A stretch of 64,000 nucleotides of DNA, taken from positions 186,001-250,000 of the forward strand of contig CP120722.1 of assembly GCA_029719485.1 (NCBI GenBank), read 5' to 3'. The stretch's first letter is position 1. Each line of letters opens with the position of its first letter. This document shows positions 49,958 to 59,114 of this stretch, piece by piece. The position numbers were made by a program, and so were the translations under genes. The stretch comes from Kiritimatiellota bacterium B12222 (GTDB taxonomy: Bacteria; Verrucomicrobiota; Kiritimatiellia; SS1-B-03-39; UBA6053). Below the pieces are notes generated by a model that saw only the letters and a list, made by a program, of their open reading frames with translations, did no database searches and was not told the origin of the DNA.

Positions 49958-51745
49958 TCACTTCTCACTCGGGATCACAATCCCACGCAGAATCTGACGT
50001 TGCGCAATCAGGAAAACAAATAAGGTCGGCATCGCCGCCAACACAAAGGCCGCATTCATCACCCCAGGGCCATACTCTTGTTGCAACTGATACAACCACA
50101 CCATCAAGGTCCACATGCGCTCGTCCTGACATATTAACAGCGCAAACATAAACCCGGTATAGGCATTCACAAATGCACCCAACGCTATCACCGCCAAAAT
50201 CGGTTTGGACAAACTCAGGGTAATCACCCGAAACATCAACAGCTCACCCGCCCCATCCAAGGAAGCGCTTTCGTACAGCTCTCTCGGCAAGGAATCAAAA
50301 AAACCCTTGAGCAAAAAGATCGAATACCCATGCGCCATCCCCGGCAACAACAACGCCCAAAAACTGTTGAGCAAATGCAGATCTCTCAACATCAGAAACA
50401 GCGGAATCTGCGTCACCATCGGCGGGAAAGCCATCGTCAATAACAGATACAACAAGAAAGCATAACTGTTCTTGGGACGGAATCGACTCAAGGCATATGC
50501 CGCCATCGGATTCACAATCAAGGCCATCATCACCGCCAAACTACAATACACCACCGTCACCCAAAGACCGCGTCCATGTACGATCAGGATCTCCCACACC
50601 GTGGCATAGTTTTGAATAAGAAAAGCCCAACGAATTTCAGACCTATTCTGCTCGAACATCCACTGATCCAGCTCTTGAATTGGTGGATGGATTCCATGGA
50701 GGTCACGCCAACGCATATCCAGACTGGTAAGCGTTAAACCATCAAGCGGAATCTGAAAAGTACGACCACGCTCTAAATCTTTCCAGCCCTCCAGAAAAGA
50801 CATCCAGTCGGCAGCCAAACTTCCCGCATCAAAAATTCGTTCCGGTAATTCAAGCTCTTGCCACTGAGAAACACCTTGCCCACTCACTTGAGTCAAACTT
50901 TCTAAATTCCCATAACGCGACTCCAAAAATTCACGCCAAAGATCGTCGTAACGTCCATCCATTACCACAAAGCCGGGATACACCACCTCTCTCACAAACA
51001 GTTCCCAATTTTCAAGTTCAGCCGATGCCGTCGCCGACAAACGAACGGGTAACGCATCCCGTCCCTGCAGCACCGCTGTCACCCGCTCATGGTAATAGGC
51101 CTCAAGATTATATACCCCCACACTCCATTCAGGTGCCTGAGTAGACACATACTTTTGCCACGCCAATTCTAAGGGACTCGCCTCTTGGTATCCCTGACGG
51201 TTTCGCGTATCCGGTGGCAAAATGCGAAACGCATTCCAATCCTGAAAATCCGTTTCAAACGCCTCATTCATCGCATCAATGGATCCATCGAAACGATCCA
51301 ACATCGCATGCATAAATTCCCGAACATTGAGCGGACGTCCCCGGCTGATCGGCGTGTATACAAAACCAGCAAACTGTTCATAAGGATGTATCCTTTGGTC
51401 ATCCAAAAATGCCTGCCATGCCTCTATGTCCTCATGGTTCAATTCGGGAAGTAGCGTTACTTCCGCAAAATCATAAACCGCACTTCCCCAGGTCGAGCGT
51501 AAATCTGAAGCCGATTCATTATATCGGGCTTCAATAAATTTTTGATACAAGACCTCATCATCAAATACAAATTGGGGCAACACACTGAATTCATGTAAAT
51601 CCACCCCCGTCCGCGTACTGCCGGAGAGCATCAACATAAACGGAACCAACATCGATGCCGCTCCCAAACTGAGCAACAGAAAAATGGAGACCAGTAGACC
51701 AAACACGTGAGGGGCCCGCCGACCGGTTTTAGGAATCAATCCCAT
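49958..51745 (-). CDS. Carbohydrate ABC transporter permease (MalG-type) with a giant extracytoplasmic insert
   Basis: The product is 595 residues, about twice the usual MalG length of 280-300. TM1 (about residues 12-36) is followed by roughly 330 hydrophilic residues, then the remaining five segments (from GLWVTVVYCSLAVMMALIV). The EAA coupling loop is ELYESASLDGAGELLMFRVI near residue 500. Segments of the insert (EDIEAWQAFLDDQRI; DIDWMSFL-like; LWREFLESRYGNLESL) look like repeated helical units with W-x-x-F/Y-L patterns. It pairs with the fused binding protein/permease gene that ends 1 base upstream. No ATPase is encoded nearby. Confidence 0.85.
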   Translation of the reverse strand: MGLIPKTGRRAPHVFGLLVSIFLLLSLGAASMLVPFMLMLSGSTRTGVDLHEFSVLPQFVFDDEVLYQKFIEARYNESASDLRSTWGSAVYDFAEVTLLPELNHEDIEAWQAFLDDQRIHPYEQFAGFVYTPISRGRPLNVREFMHAMLDRFDGSIDAMNEAFETDFQDWNAFRILPPDTRNRQGYQEASPLELAWQKYVSTQAPEWSVGVYNLEAYYHERVTAVLQGRDALPVRLSATASAELENWELFVREVVYPGFVVMDGRYDDLWREFLESRYGNLESLTQVSGQGVSQWQELELPERIFDAGSLAADWMSFLEGWKDLERGRTFQIPLDGLTLTSLDMRWRDLHGIHPPIQELDQWMFEQNRSEIRWAFLIQNYATVWEILIVHGRGLWVTVVYCSLAVMMALIVNPMAAYALSRFRPKNSYAFLLYLLLTMAFPPMVTQIPLFLMLRDLHLLNSFWALLLPGMAHGYSIFLLKGFFDSLPRELYESASLDGAGELLMFRVITLSLSKPILAVIALGAFVNAYTGFMFALLICQDERMWTLMVWLYQLQQEYGPGVMNAAFVLAAMPTLFVFLIAQRQILRGIVIPSEK

Positions 51746-51746
51746 C

Positions 51747-54434
51747 TTAGTCGTCCCCCGTAGTTTTGAATTCTAATTTCACCAACATCCGCAACTGCCA
51801 CAAGGTAAAGCCAATCAACATCACGCCCAACAACCACGCCATCGCGGTGGCAGGACCAAACCTTAAATAGATATACGCCTGACGGAAAATATGTAACCCA
51901 GCCACATTGGTATCCGCCCCTCCTCCCGTCATCGCCAACACATTGGCCTCGGCATGAAAAAATGCCGAAATGAACACTCCAATAAAGTTAATCAACAACA
52001 ACGGCTTCAACCGAGGGATCACAATAAACAGCACCTTATCCAAAAATCCGGCCCCATCTATTTCCGCCGCCTCATACGATTCTTCATCAATTCCTTTCAG
52101 CGCGGCCAAATAGATCAAACAGCCCGGCCCCATACCCGCCCAAGCCAAAGGAAGGACACAGGCAAACATCGCGGTCTCTGGACTGCTCAACCACCGAACA
52201 GGTTCCACCAAGGTAGAGAACAACGCAAAGCCTTGATGTTGTGAAAATATTTCTGAGGCCAACTGCCAACCCGTCCACGCGCAAGCCACCGATGCAAACA
52301 AGGAAAGGAGTGCAAACAGTGTTGACGATTGTCGCAGCAGTCGCGTCGCCAAGCCCACGCAAAGTCCCGCAAACAATCCTCCCACTCCCAGATAAGCGAT
52401 TGCCGGAATTTGCATCACCACCGCATTCAACAATCCTACTTCACTTTCTTCGTAGAACAGTTTCCACATCAAAATCACCACCAACCCACTCACCACCGCA
52501 GGCAAATAATACACCACCCGAAAGAACAATTTTCCCCAAGGCGTTTCTTGCAACAAGATTGCCAACAGCAAGGGCGGTAAAAAGGTCAGTCCCATCACCC
52601 AAAAGGTATAACGAACCGCCGCCCACACCGATTCCCACCAGGCGGAATCAAACAACACTTCCGCAAAATTTTGCAATCCCACCCAGGGTGAAGGATCCAT
52701 CAAATTATACTCCTGAAACGCCATCAATGATCCACGAAATAACGGGATCACTTGCCACAAAGTTACCGCACCTAAAGCGGGTCCAAGCAACAAGGCCACC
52801 CACACCCCATTACGTCGACTCGCCACCGATCCTGCCTCTTGCGAAGCCTGCGCATAACTCTTCACAATCACCCGAATCATCACCGTGTACGCCAAAACAA
52901 TTAAACCGATCACGCCCAAGGCCACCCGACGTTTAGGACGAATTTCATCTTCAGGAAGATGCCCCAACATTTCCCGTTCCGCACGTTCAGCTGAGGTGGC
53001 CAACATCTCCTGCAACAACAACAATCGCTCTTGCTTATCTTCAGGCAACGCTTCCTTCACTGCCAACTCACGCGCTTCCTGCAAAGGCAAACTCAACTGC
53101 GTGTACGCAATATTACTGTTGGGCCCATAAGGTTCCGGGGTACCACTTTCGATAGAAATTTTAAACACATCCGTCCATCCCGGTGGACTCAATTTCACCA
53201 AGGCGTGATAGCCGAATTCCTCTAAACGGTCCGGAAAAATAAACCGCGCCAAGCCTGCCTTTACCAAAATACGCGTACGAATTTCCTGCGCCTCTTTGCT
53301 CCCAAAAAATCGGATAAACTCCCAAGAGGCATCCCGCACCACCGGATCTTGAATATCCCGAAACAACGAAAGCATGCGATTGTTGATTTCACTTCCGCGA
53401 ATTCCGGTAGGCCCCAAAGGCATTGGAGCCAATCCCGTGAGCTCAGGGTTGATCACGTTAAACATCTCTTCATCCATGTATCCCTGGGTCATGGCAATTT
53501 CACCCCGTTGCCATTTTCCCCACGCCCCCGCAACATCCTGATAAGCATATCCTCGACGCGGCACCCCTTGGGCATCTACCCAAGGTTCTGTAGTCATGGT
53601 CAAATAAAAATCTAAGGCCGCAGCCGCTTCTGGACTGTCATAAGCCAATGACCATTCACCCGTCTCCGGATCCATGGTCATAAAGGCTCCCCCCGCCGAC
53701 CACAAGAAGGTCATAAAATGATAGCTTTCGTCGTTTCCCCGCACCAAACGAACCGCATAACGCCCCTGCCCCGGATCCGTCAATTTCCGTGAAGCCGATA
53801 ACAAATCTTCCCAAGTCCAGGTCGCATCCGGATACGCCAATCCCGCTTCTTCAAAACGATCTTTACGAAACAGCAAGCCTTTCCCCATCAAGCCCCCATA
53901 CGGCAAGGCCCAAATATGGGTTTCACCTTTGGGTCCTGGACGACGAATCACCGGCCACACTTTTTCATGAATCCGATCCTCAATTTCCTCCTCCGTTAAC
54001 TGATCCATATACGCATCTAAAGGAGCCAAAAAGCCCTGACGAATATAGGTATCGGTGCGACGAAAGTTCATATACATCACATCTGGCGCCACCCCACCCG
54101 CAATGGCCAACAAATCCGATTCCACCCCCTCCACTTTAATCCCCGTAAATTTCCGACACAGCACTTGCACCTTCGACCAATCATAGTTCCCATACTTCTG
54201 AGGATCCGCCTCATAGCGTTCCCGATACCGCTCCTGCACAATCTCCGGATATCTTTCCTTGAACGCCCTCACCACCGCCAAATGCGCACGACTCATAGGA
54301 TCACTGCGCGAGGCATCCGGCAACACCCAATTATGAATCACAATCTCCACCACTGGTGCACCATCTTCTAAACGCACCTCACCGCCGAAGCAAATCCCCC
54401 ATAAAAGCAAAAAGAAATAGAGAACCTTCAACAC
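51747..54434 (-). CDS. Fusion of a sugar ABC solute-binding protein and MalF-type permease
   Basis: The product is 895 residues from GTG 54434 (GGGAG 7 bases upstream). A signal-like helix (1-18) is followed by a cluster-D extracellular solute-binding domain, about 28-490: PDVMYMNFRRTDTYIRQGFL, IWALPYGGLMGKGLLFRKDR, ATWTWEDLLSASRKL, AMTQGYMDEE and GSKEAQEIR. A membrane helix at about 505-525 is followed by the permease (about 545-890), which has the EAA motif EESYEAAEIDGAGFLDKVLF near residue 784. Tethering the binding protein to the channel is uncommon in sugar importers. The partner permease follows after 1 base; an overlapping small gene precedes it. The substrate is unknown, probably an oligosaccharide. 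Confidence 0.9.
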   Translation of the reverse strand: MLKVLYFFLLLWGICFGGEVRLEDGAPVVEIVIHNWVLPDASRSDPMSRAHLAVVRAFKERYPEIVQERYRERYEADPQKYGNYDWSKVQVLCRKFTGIKVEGVESDLLAIAGGVAPDVMYMNFRRTDTYIRQGFLAPLDAYMDQLTEEEIEDRIHEKVWPVIRRPGPKGETHIWALPYGGLMGKGLLFRKDRFEEAGLAYPDATWTWEDLLSASRKLTDPGQGRYAVRLVRGNDESYHFMTFLWSAGGAFMTMDPETGEWSLAYDSPEAAAALDFYLTMTTEPWVDAQGVPRRGYAYQDVAGAWGKWQRGEIAMTQGYMDEEMFNVINPELTGLAPMPLGPTGIRGSEINNRMLSLFRDIQDPVVRDASWEFIRFFGSKEAQEIRTRILVKAGLARFIFPDRLEEFGYHALVKLSPPGWTDVFKISIESGTPEPYGPNSNIAYTQLSLPLQEARELAVKEALPEDKQERLLLLQEMLATSAERAEREMLGHLPEDEIRPKRRVALGVIGLIVLAYTVMIRVIVKSYAQASQEAGSVASRRNGVWVALLLGPALGAVTLWQVIPLFRGSLMAFQEYNLMDPSPWVGLQNFAEVLFDSAWWESVWAAVRYTFWVMGLTFLPPLLLAILLQETPWGKLFFRVVYYLPAVVSGLVVILMWKLFYEESEVGLLNAVVMQIPAIAYLGVGGLFAGLCVGLATRLLRQSSTLFALLSLFASVACAWTGWQLASEIFSQHQGFALFSTLVEPVRWLSSPETAMFACVLPLAWAGMGPGCLIYLAALKGIDEESYEAAEIDGAGFLDKVLFIVIPRLKPLLLINFIGVFISAFFHAEANVLAMTGGGADTNVAGLHIFRQAYIYLRFGPATAMAWLLGVMLIGFTLWQLRMLVKLEFKTTGDD

Positions 54435-54598
54435 TGACGCTCTCCCTTCGCCAACGCAATCCAGCCAAGTGCTTGTAGTATTCCTGATAAGACTTTTTCC
54501 AACGGCGGTACATCTTTAGGATCGTCCTTCTGCTTCTCTTTAGAGTCAAGGGCCTCCCGAATCCGAGTCAGCAATAAAAATGGGTTAAAGTTCCGCAT
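54428..54598 (-). CDS. Small 56-residue protein overlapping the importer gene
   Basis: ATG 54598 opens a 56-codon frame whose TGA (54428-54430) overlaps the GTG start of the binding protein/permease gene by 7 bases, suggesting translational coupling. The residues start MRNFNPFLLLTRIREAL, then a charged stretch (DSKEKQKDDPKDVPP), then an amphipathic helix (LEKVLSGILQALGWIALA) and end GERQC. It has no signal peptide or known motif. The arrangement (no stop within, overlap with the next start, amphipathic helices) favours a real gene. It was read directly from the sequence. Confidence 0.5.
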   Translation of the reverse strand: MRNFNPFLLLTRIREALDSKEKQKDDPKDVPPLEKVLSGILQALGWIALAKGERQC

Positions 54599-54638
54599 AC
54601 GGACTACCTAAATCGGAAGCCCGCCGAGTACAAGCCCC

Positions 54639-54950
54639 TTATGATCGCGTCCTGCGTCCACCCGGCAAGAAACTGACCTTGATCCATTTCCAATGCAACC
54701 CAAGGTGCACGCATATCGCGATGAAAAACAGTATCGACACCCAAAAATGCACATCCCCCCACTCATGTCGATTCATCCCCAAAAACTCCTGCACCGGTTT
54801 AGACATCGCCCGCCAACCCGAACCACTTCCGCCCCCACTTCCTTTCGGAAGCACATAACGAATGATCACTCCGCTTATGGCCAAAAATAACAACGAACAA
54901 AACGCCACAATATCCGTAACTGAAATCCACCGCGCATGATTAATTTTCAT
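54639..54950 (-). CDS. DUF4405/cytochrome b561-like small membrane protein
   Basis: The product is 103 residues from the ATG at 54950 (AGGTG upstream); the longer frame from 55037 runs into the tandem repeat and is rejected. Two membrane segments (DIVAFCSLLFLAISGVIIRY and VHFWVSILFFIAICVHLGLH) surround a Gly/Ser-rich loop and HEWGDVH. Histidines in the second segment (VHFW, VHLGLHW) fit haem coordination in DUF4405 proteins. Probably an electron-transfer or small accessory membrane subunit. Confidence 0.65.
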   Translation of the reverse strand: MKINHARWISVTDIVAFCSLLFLAISGVIIRYVLPKGSGGGSGSGWRAMSKPVQEFLGMNRHEWGDVHFWVSILFFIAICVHLGLHWKWIKVSFLPGGRRTRS

Positions 54951-55030
54951 AAAAACACCTATAGTAATGATTATATTAACCAATAACGAAACAGACCGGA
55001 TTATATTGTATGAAAGTTGAGATAGCTGAA

Positions 55031-55989
55031 TCGCCAAATTATTATCGTAGCCGTCGGCGTTTACGCCACGGACCGATGCTTACACCAAACTGATGGCCTG
55101 TGGCGTAAACGCCTACAGCTACCTCAGGATTAATGGGACCTATCATCTCAAACCCAGCCAAAGATCCTCGCCAAATTATTATCGTAGCCGTCGGCGTTTA
55201 CGCCACGGACCGATGCTTACACCAAACTGATGGCCTGTGGCGTAAACGCCTACAGCTACCTCAGGATTAATGAAACCTATCATCTCAAACCCAGCCAAAG
55301 ATCCTCGCCAAATTATTATCGTAGCCGTCGGCGTTTACGCCACGGACCGATGCTTACACCAAACTGATGGCCTGTGGCGTAAACGCCTACAGCTACCTCA
55401 GGATTAATGAAACCTATCATCTCAAACCCAGCCAAAGATCATCGCCAAATTATTATTGTAGCCGTCGGCGTTTACGCCACGGACCGATGCTTACACCAAA
55501 CTGATAGCCTGTGGCGTAAACGCCTACAGCTACCTCAGGATTAATGAAACCTATCATCTCAAACCCAGCCAAAGATCATCGCCAAATTATTATTGTAGCC
55601 GTCGGCGTTTACGCCACGGACCGATGCTTACACCAAACTGATAGCCTGTGGCGTAAACGCCTACAGCTACCTCAGGATTAATGAAACCTATCATCTCAAA
55701 CCCAGCCAAAGATCATCGCCAAATTATTATTGTAGCCGTCGGCGTTTACGCCACGGACCGATGCTTACACCAAACTGATGGCCTGTGGCGTAAACGCCTA
55801 CAGCTACCTCAGGATTAATGAAACCTATCATCTCAAACCCAGCCAAAGATCCTCGCCAAATTATTATTGTAGCCGTCGGCGTTTACGCCACGGACCGATG
55901 CTTACACCAAACTGATGGCCTGTGGCGTAAACGCCTACAGCTACCTCAGGATTAATGGGACCTATCATCTCAAACCCAGCCAAAGATCA
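55031..55989. repeat. Seven tandem copies of a 137-bp palindromic repeat
   Basis: Units begin with TCGCCAAATTATTAT at 55031, 55168, 55305, 55442, 55579, 55716 and 55853, an exact 137-base period through 55989. Each unit contains GTAGCCGTCGGCGTTTACGC (then CAC) and, about 25 bases later, GTGGCGTAAACGCCTACAGC (then TAC), which pair over about 23 bases with two mismatches. The units are nearly identical, differing at a few sites (ATTATC/ATTATT; GATGG/GATAG; ATGGGACC/ATGAAACC; CCTCGCC/CATCGCC). No gene lies in 54951-56017 besides this array. Confidence 0.95.
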
Positions 55990-56017
55990 TCACCAGAAGA
56001 TTCCTCGTTCAATGAAT

Positions 56018-56374
56018 TCACGAGGGATATGAGGTTTTACATTTCTTTTTTTGCTGCTTGAGCAAATGACGGTGAATGCGCCGAAACGATCTGCTCCCCT
56101 GCTTTACATAAAGCGATTCAGCAGTTTCATCTAAACAACCTCGCCATTTCTGGTGGCGATGCACCAGTTGCAATCCATCAGCAGTCGCGATCAACAAATA
56201 ATTCCGGTCCGAATCAATAAGCGTCTCATCATGACTCGATAGCTTTCCCTCCCGCCATTTCAGCAAATGCTCCAGCCCCTCCTGCTCCTTCTTTCCCGGA
56301 AAACACATCCACAGCGCATTCAGCACCACTTCTATAAGGATTTCAAAAAATATCGTCATGACCTTTAAGCCCAA
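56018..56374 (-). CDS. Hypothetical protein with one N-terminal membrane segment
   Basis: The product is 118 residues (or 113 from the second ATG at 56359). A hydrophobic segment (IFFEILIEVVLNALWMCF) is followed by a basic, soluble region (KWREGKLSSHDETLIDSDRN; YLLIATADGLQLVHRHQKW; RRIHRHLLKQQKKKCK). I recognise no family. It is downstream of the methyltransferase and might be the last gene of the rib operon. Confidence 0.4.
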   Translation of the reverse strand: MGLKVMTIFFEILIEVVLNALWMCFPGKKEQEGLEHLLKWREGKLSSHDETLIDSDRNYLLIATADGLQLVHRHQKWRGCLDETAESLYVKQGSRSFRRIHRHLLKQQKKKCKTSYPS

Positions 56375-56411
56375 TCCTCGTAACTTATCCGTTCATAGTA
56401 ACGGGAAATCC

Positions 56412-57140
56412 TCAGGCTTTGACGCCCCCAAAGGCCGCAAAGCATGAATGCTTATGTAGAAGATCTACCGACGTAAAACCGACCTTTCTCAGTAAATCTA
56501 ACTGAAAAGTTACCGGCCGAGGGGAATCTTCTTTCTCTATATATTCAAAAACCTTCTCCCGATACGCCTCGCCACCCATTTCCGCCAAGTAGGTACCATA
56601 TCGATGCCACATCAGCTCCTGAACCTTCGGGTTTTCATGGCTCACCAAATCCGTGATCCAAAAAGATCCCCCCGGTTTCAACAGTCGATAAATCTTCGCA
56701 AATGCATCAACCCACTCCTGTTCATCCCGAAGATGATGCAGTACCGCAGCCGCCATGATCACATCATAACGGCCCTCTTTGAGTTCAGCCCTGCGAAAGT
56801 CACCCTGAAGCAGGTTGATGCTTCCCGTTGTTTTTTCAGCAAGCCTCTGCTTTGCGCGCTCGAGCATGGGCAAACTCAAATCATTAAGATCACACGCAAA
56901 ACTTTTCCCATACGCCTCTAACAACTTGAGCGTATTGTTGCCAGCCCCACAACCAATATCCAACACTCGCGAAATATTCGGCGTGGCCACAATGGCCGCT
57001 TCGGTGATCAATTCCATCGCCAACGGAGCGTCAATGGTCGCAGATTGTCCGGTTTCAATATTGGAAAACCTTTCAACATCCCCATCAAAACGCTCTCGAA
57101 TCTCCGTGATCGTCGATTTTTGACTCAACGGAATTTTCAT
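56412..57140 (-). CDS. Class I S-adenosylmethionine-dependent methyltransferase
   Basis: The product is 242 residues. SAM-binding motif I is VLDIGCGAGNNTLKLL (near residue 58), followed by FACDLNDLSLPMLERAK, LLQGDFRRAEL, YDVIMAAAVLHHLRDEQEW and LLKPGGSFWITDLVSHE. The substrate is unknown. It overlaps ribD by 4 bases, so it is part of the riboflavin operon transcript. It may modify a flavin-related or unrelated metabolite. Confidence 0.85.
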   Translation of the reverse strand: MKIPLSQKSTITEIRERFDGDVERFSNIETGQSATIDAPLAMELITEAAIVATPNISRVLDIGCGAGNNTLKLLEAYGKSFACDLNDLSLPMLERAKQRLAEKTTGSINLLQGDFRRAELKEGRYDVIMAAAVLHHLRDEQEWVDAFAKIYRLLKPGGSFWITDLVSHENPKVQELMWHRYGTYLAEMGGEAYREKVFEYIEKEDSPRPVTFQLDLLRKVGFTSVDLLHKHSCFAAFGGVKA

Positions 57141-58213
57141 AGATCAGCCCTCTTTCGTAGTCGCATCCACGCATCTTCACCAAAAAATTGATGATCCACA
57201 GGTTCGAATTCAGGAGCTTCTGACAACTCCCAGCCTCCGCCCATCGCCGGAAGTCCCGCCCCACCCAAAATTTTCGGAGCCATAAACCACTCCAACTCCT
57301 GAACCAAATCCTCTTTTAGTAAAGCCCCTGCCAACTGCCCTCCCCCTTCACAAAGGATGTGTTGTACTCCGCGTTGCCCAAGCGTTTTCATCATTTCCGT
57401 CCATGAAAAAGAGTGCACCTGTAACACCGCCACCCCTAGCTCTTCCAAGGCTCGCAATCGGCTGTCTGGCACATCGGGCCCCAACAAACAACAGCTAGGA
57501 TGACCATCGCTAAATACCTTTCGCTCTAAAGGCAACCGCCCCTGTCGATCCGGTATAATCCGTAAAGGAGAATGACCTTCCTGCGGACGGGGCATCAGAC
57601 TGGGATCATCTCGCAAAACCGTTTCGGTGCCCACCAACATCGCATCCACCGACCGACGAAGCGCCTGCACCCGATCTCGAGAAGCCGGTCCACTGATCCA
57701 TTGCGAATTCCCCTGCGCATCCGCAATCCGTCCATCCAACGTAGTCGCCAATTTGAGGGTCACATAAGGTCGCCCCGTCACTTGTAGATGGGCAAAAGCC
57801 CGAATCAGATCCTGACATTCAGTTTCTAACACCCCCGTAACCACCTCGACGCCAGCCTCCCGCAAGATGTCCAGTCCACGACCCGCATGGGCAGGGTTTG
57901 GATCGGTGCATCCCACCACCACCTTTTCAATTCCTGCCGCCAATACCGCTTGAGTACACGGAGGCATACGACCTGTGGTCGAACAAGGTTCCAGCGTCAC
58001 CACAATAGTGGCTCCACGGGCTGCCGCCCCTGCATCTTTGATCGCCAGTGGTTCTGCGTGGGGAGTTCCGGCCTTGTGATGATATCCCCGACCAATGATC
58101 TGGCCATCTTTCACCACCACCGCACCTACGGCGGGATTAGGCGCTGTAAACCCTAGACCCTTTCGAGCCTCGGCCAACGCCTCCTGCATCCATGCCTCAG
58201 CCTTCGTCTTCAT
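57137..58213 (-). CDS. ribD: Bifunctional riboflavin biosynthesis deaminase/reductase
   Basis: The product is 358 residues from the ATG at 58213, overlapping the end of ftsY by 17 bases; a longer frame to 58285 lies inside ftsY. The N-terminal deaminase has the zinc motifs PHAEP (His52, Glu54) and EPCSTTGRMPPC (Cys77, Cys86), with TAPNPAVGAVVV at the start. The C-terminal reductase has YVTLKLATTLDGRIAD, GTETVLRDDPSL and CEGGGQLAGALL. It converts the GTP-cyclohydrolase II product to ribitylaminopyrimidine phosphate. Neighbours ribBA and ribH complete most of the pathway; ribE is absent here. Confidence 0.95.
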   Translation of the reverse strand: MKTKAEAWMQEALAEARKGLGFTAPNPAVGAVVVKDGQIIGRGYHHKAGTPHAEPLAIKDAGAAARGATIVVTLEPCSTTGRMPPCTQAVLAAGIEKVVVGCTDPNPAHAGRGLDILREAGVEVVTGVLETECQDLIRAFAHLQVTGRPYVTLKLATTLDGRIADAQGNSQWISGPASRDRVQALRRSVDAMLVGTETVLRDDPSLMPRPQEGHSPLRIIPDRQGRLPLERKVFSDGHPSCCLLGPDVPDSRLRALEELGVAVLQVHSFSWTEMMKTLGQRGVQHILCEGGGQLAGALLKEDLVQELEWFMAPKILGGAGLPAMGGGWELSEAPEFEPVDHQFFGEDAWMRLRKRADL

Positions 58214-59114
58214 CCGGAGAAGCTCGTAACAACCCATCCAAAAAGGCGTCAGGATCAAAACGCACCAAATCTTCTTTGGCTTCACCTAATCCTGAGAACA
58301 ACACCGGAACGCCCGGCATCTCTTTTTGCACATTAAAGAGGAATCCAGCCCGACTACTGCCGTCAAGCTTGGTAAGAATCAGACCCGATAACGGAACCGA
58401 TTGATGGAAAATCCGGGCTTGATTGAGCGAATTCTGCCCCAAACTGGCATCCAAAACCATCCAGGTCGCGTGAGGAGCATTCTCATCACGCTTTTTAATT
58501 GCCCGCACCATCTTTTCCAATTCATCCATCAAATGATCTTTGGTGTGCATGCGTCCCGCAGTATCAATGAATAACAAATCCACTCCCCGCGCATGCGCAG
58601 CATCCATCGCATCATAGGCCACAGCTGAGGCATCCGACCCCTGACGTCCGGACACCACCGGCACATCCAAGTTTTCACCCCACATGCGCAATTGCTCCGT
58701 TCCGGCCGCCCGAAAGGTATCCGCCGCCCCCAACAATACTTTGCGTTTTTGTTTTTTGGCCATCCATGCCAATTTCGCACAAGTCGTGGTTTTGCCAGCG
58801 CCATTAACGCCTAACAATAAAATACAGGCAGGACTCTGCGGAAAATCAAAGGGATCCGTTTCACACAGCTTTAGCTCTTTCGATAAAGATTCTTTCAGCA
58901 CGTCCACCGGCGTCCGGTTGCCATGAATTTGATTTTCCTCGAGGTCCATCACCAATTCGGCCACCAAACGCGGAGGTAAATCAGCTTTCAACAACGCCAT
59001 TTCCAAATCTTCTAAGGTGCGTTCATCCACCTCGACCCCGTCGCTCACCATGCCTTGGAGCGCACTGGCTAATACCGTACGGGTTTTGGATAAGGCTTTA
59101 AACCAACCTGCCAT
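58197..59114 (-). CDS. ftsY: Signal recognition particle receptor
   Basis: The product is 305 residues. The NG domains are complete: N-domain helices, G1 LGVNGAGKTTTCAKLAW, DTFRAAGTEQL, G3 DTAGRMHTKDHL and G4 TKLDGSSRAGFLF. FtsY docks SRP-ribosome complexes at the membrane. The acidic A-domain found in E. coli is missing, as in many bacteria, so the N-terminal amphipathic helix must bind lipid. Its ATG abuts the nusB stop directly. Confidence 0.95.
   Translation of the reverse strand: MAGWFKALSKTRTVLASALQGMVSDGVEVDERTLEDLEMALLKADLPPRLVAELVMDLEENQIHGNRTPVDVLKESLSKELKLCETDPFDFPQSPACILLLGVNGAGKTTTCAKLAWMAKKQKRKVLLGAADTFRAAGTEQLRMWGENLDVPVVSGRQGSDASAVAYDAMDAAHARGVDLLFIDTAGRMHTKDHLMDELEKMVRAIKKRDENAPHATWMVLDASLGQNSLNQARIFHQSVPLSGLILTKLDGSSRAGFLFNVQKEMPGVPVLFSGLGEAKEDLVRFDPDAFLDGLLRASPDEDEG

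Noticed and set aside
55031..55989. CRISPR-like array
   Set aside because: The repeated unit is 137 bases with no unique spacers; whole units including the intervening segments are conserved, and no cas genes are present.
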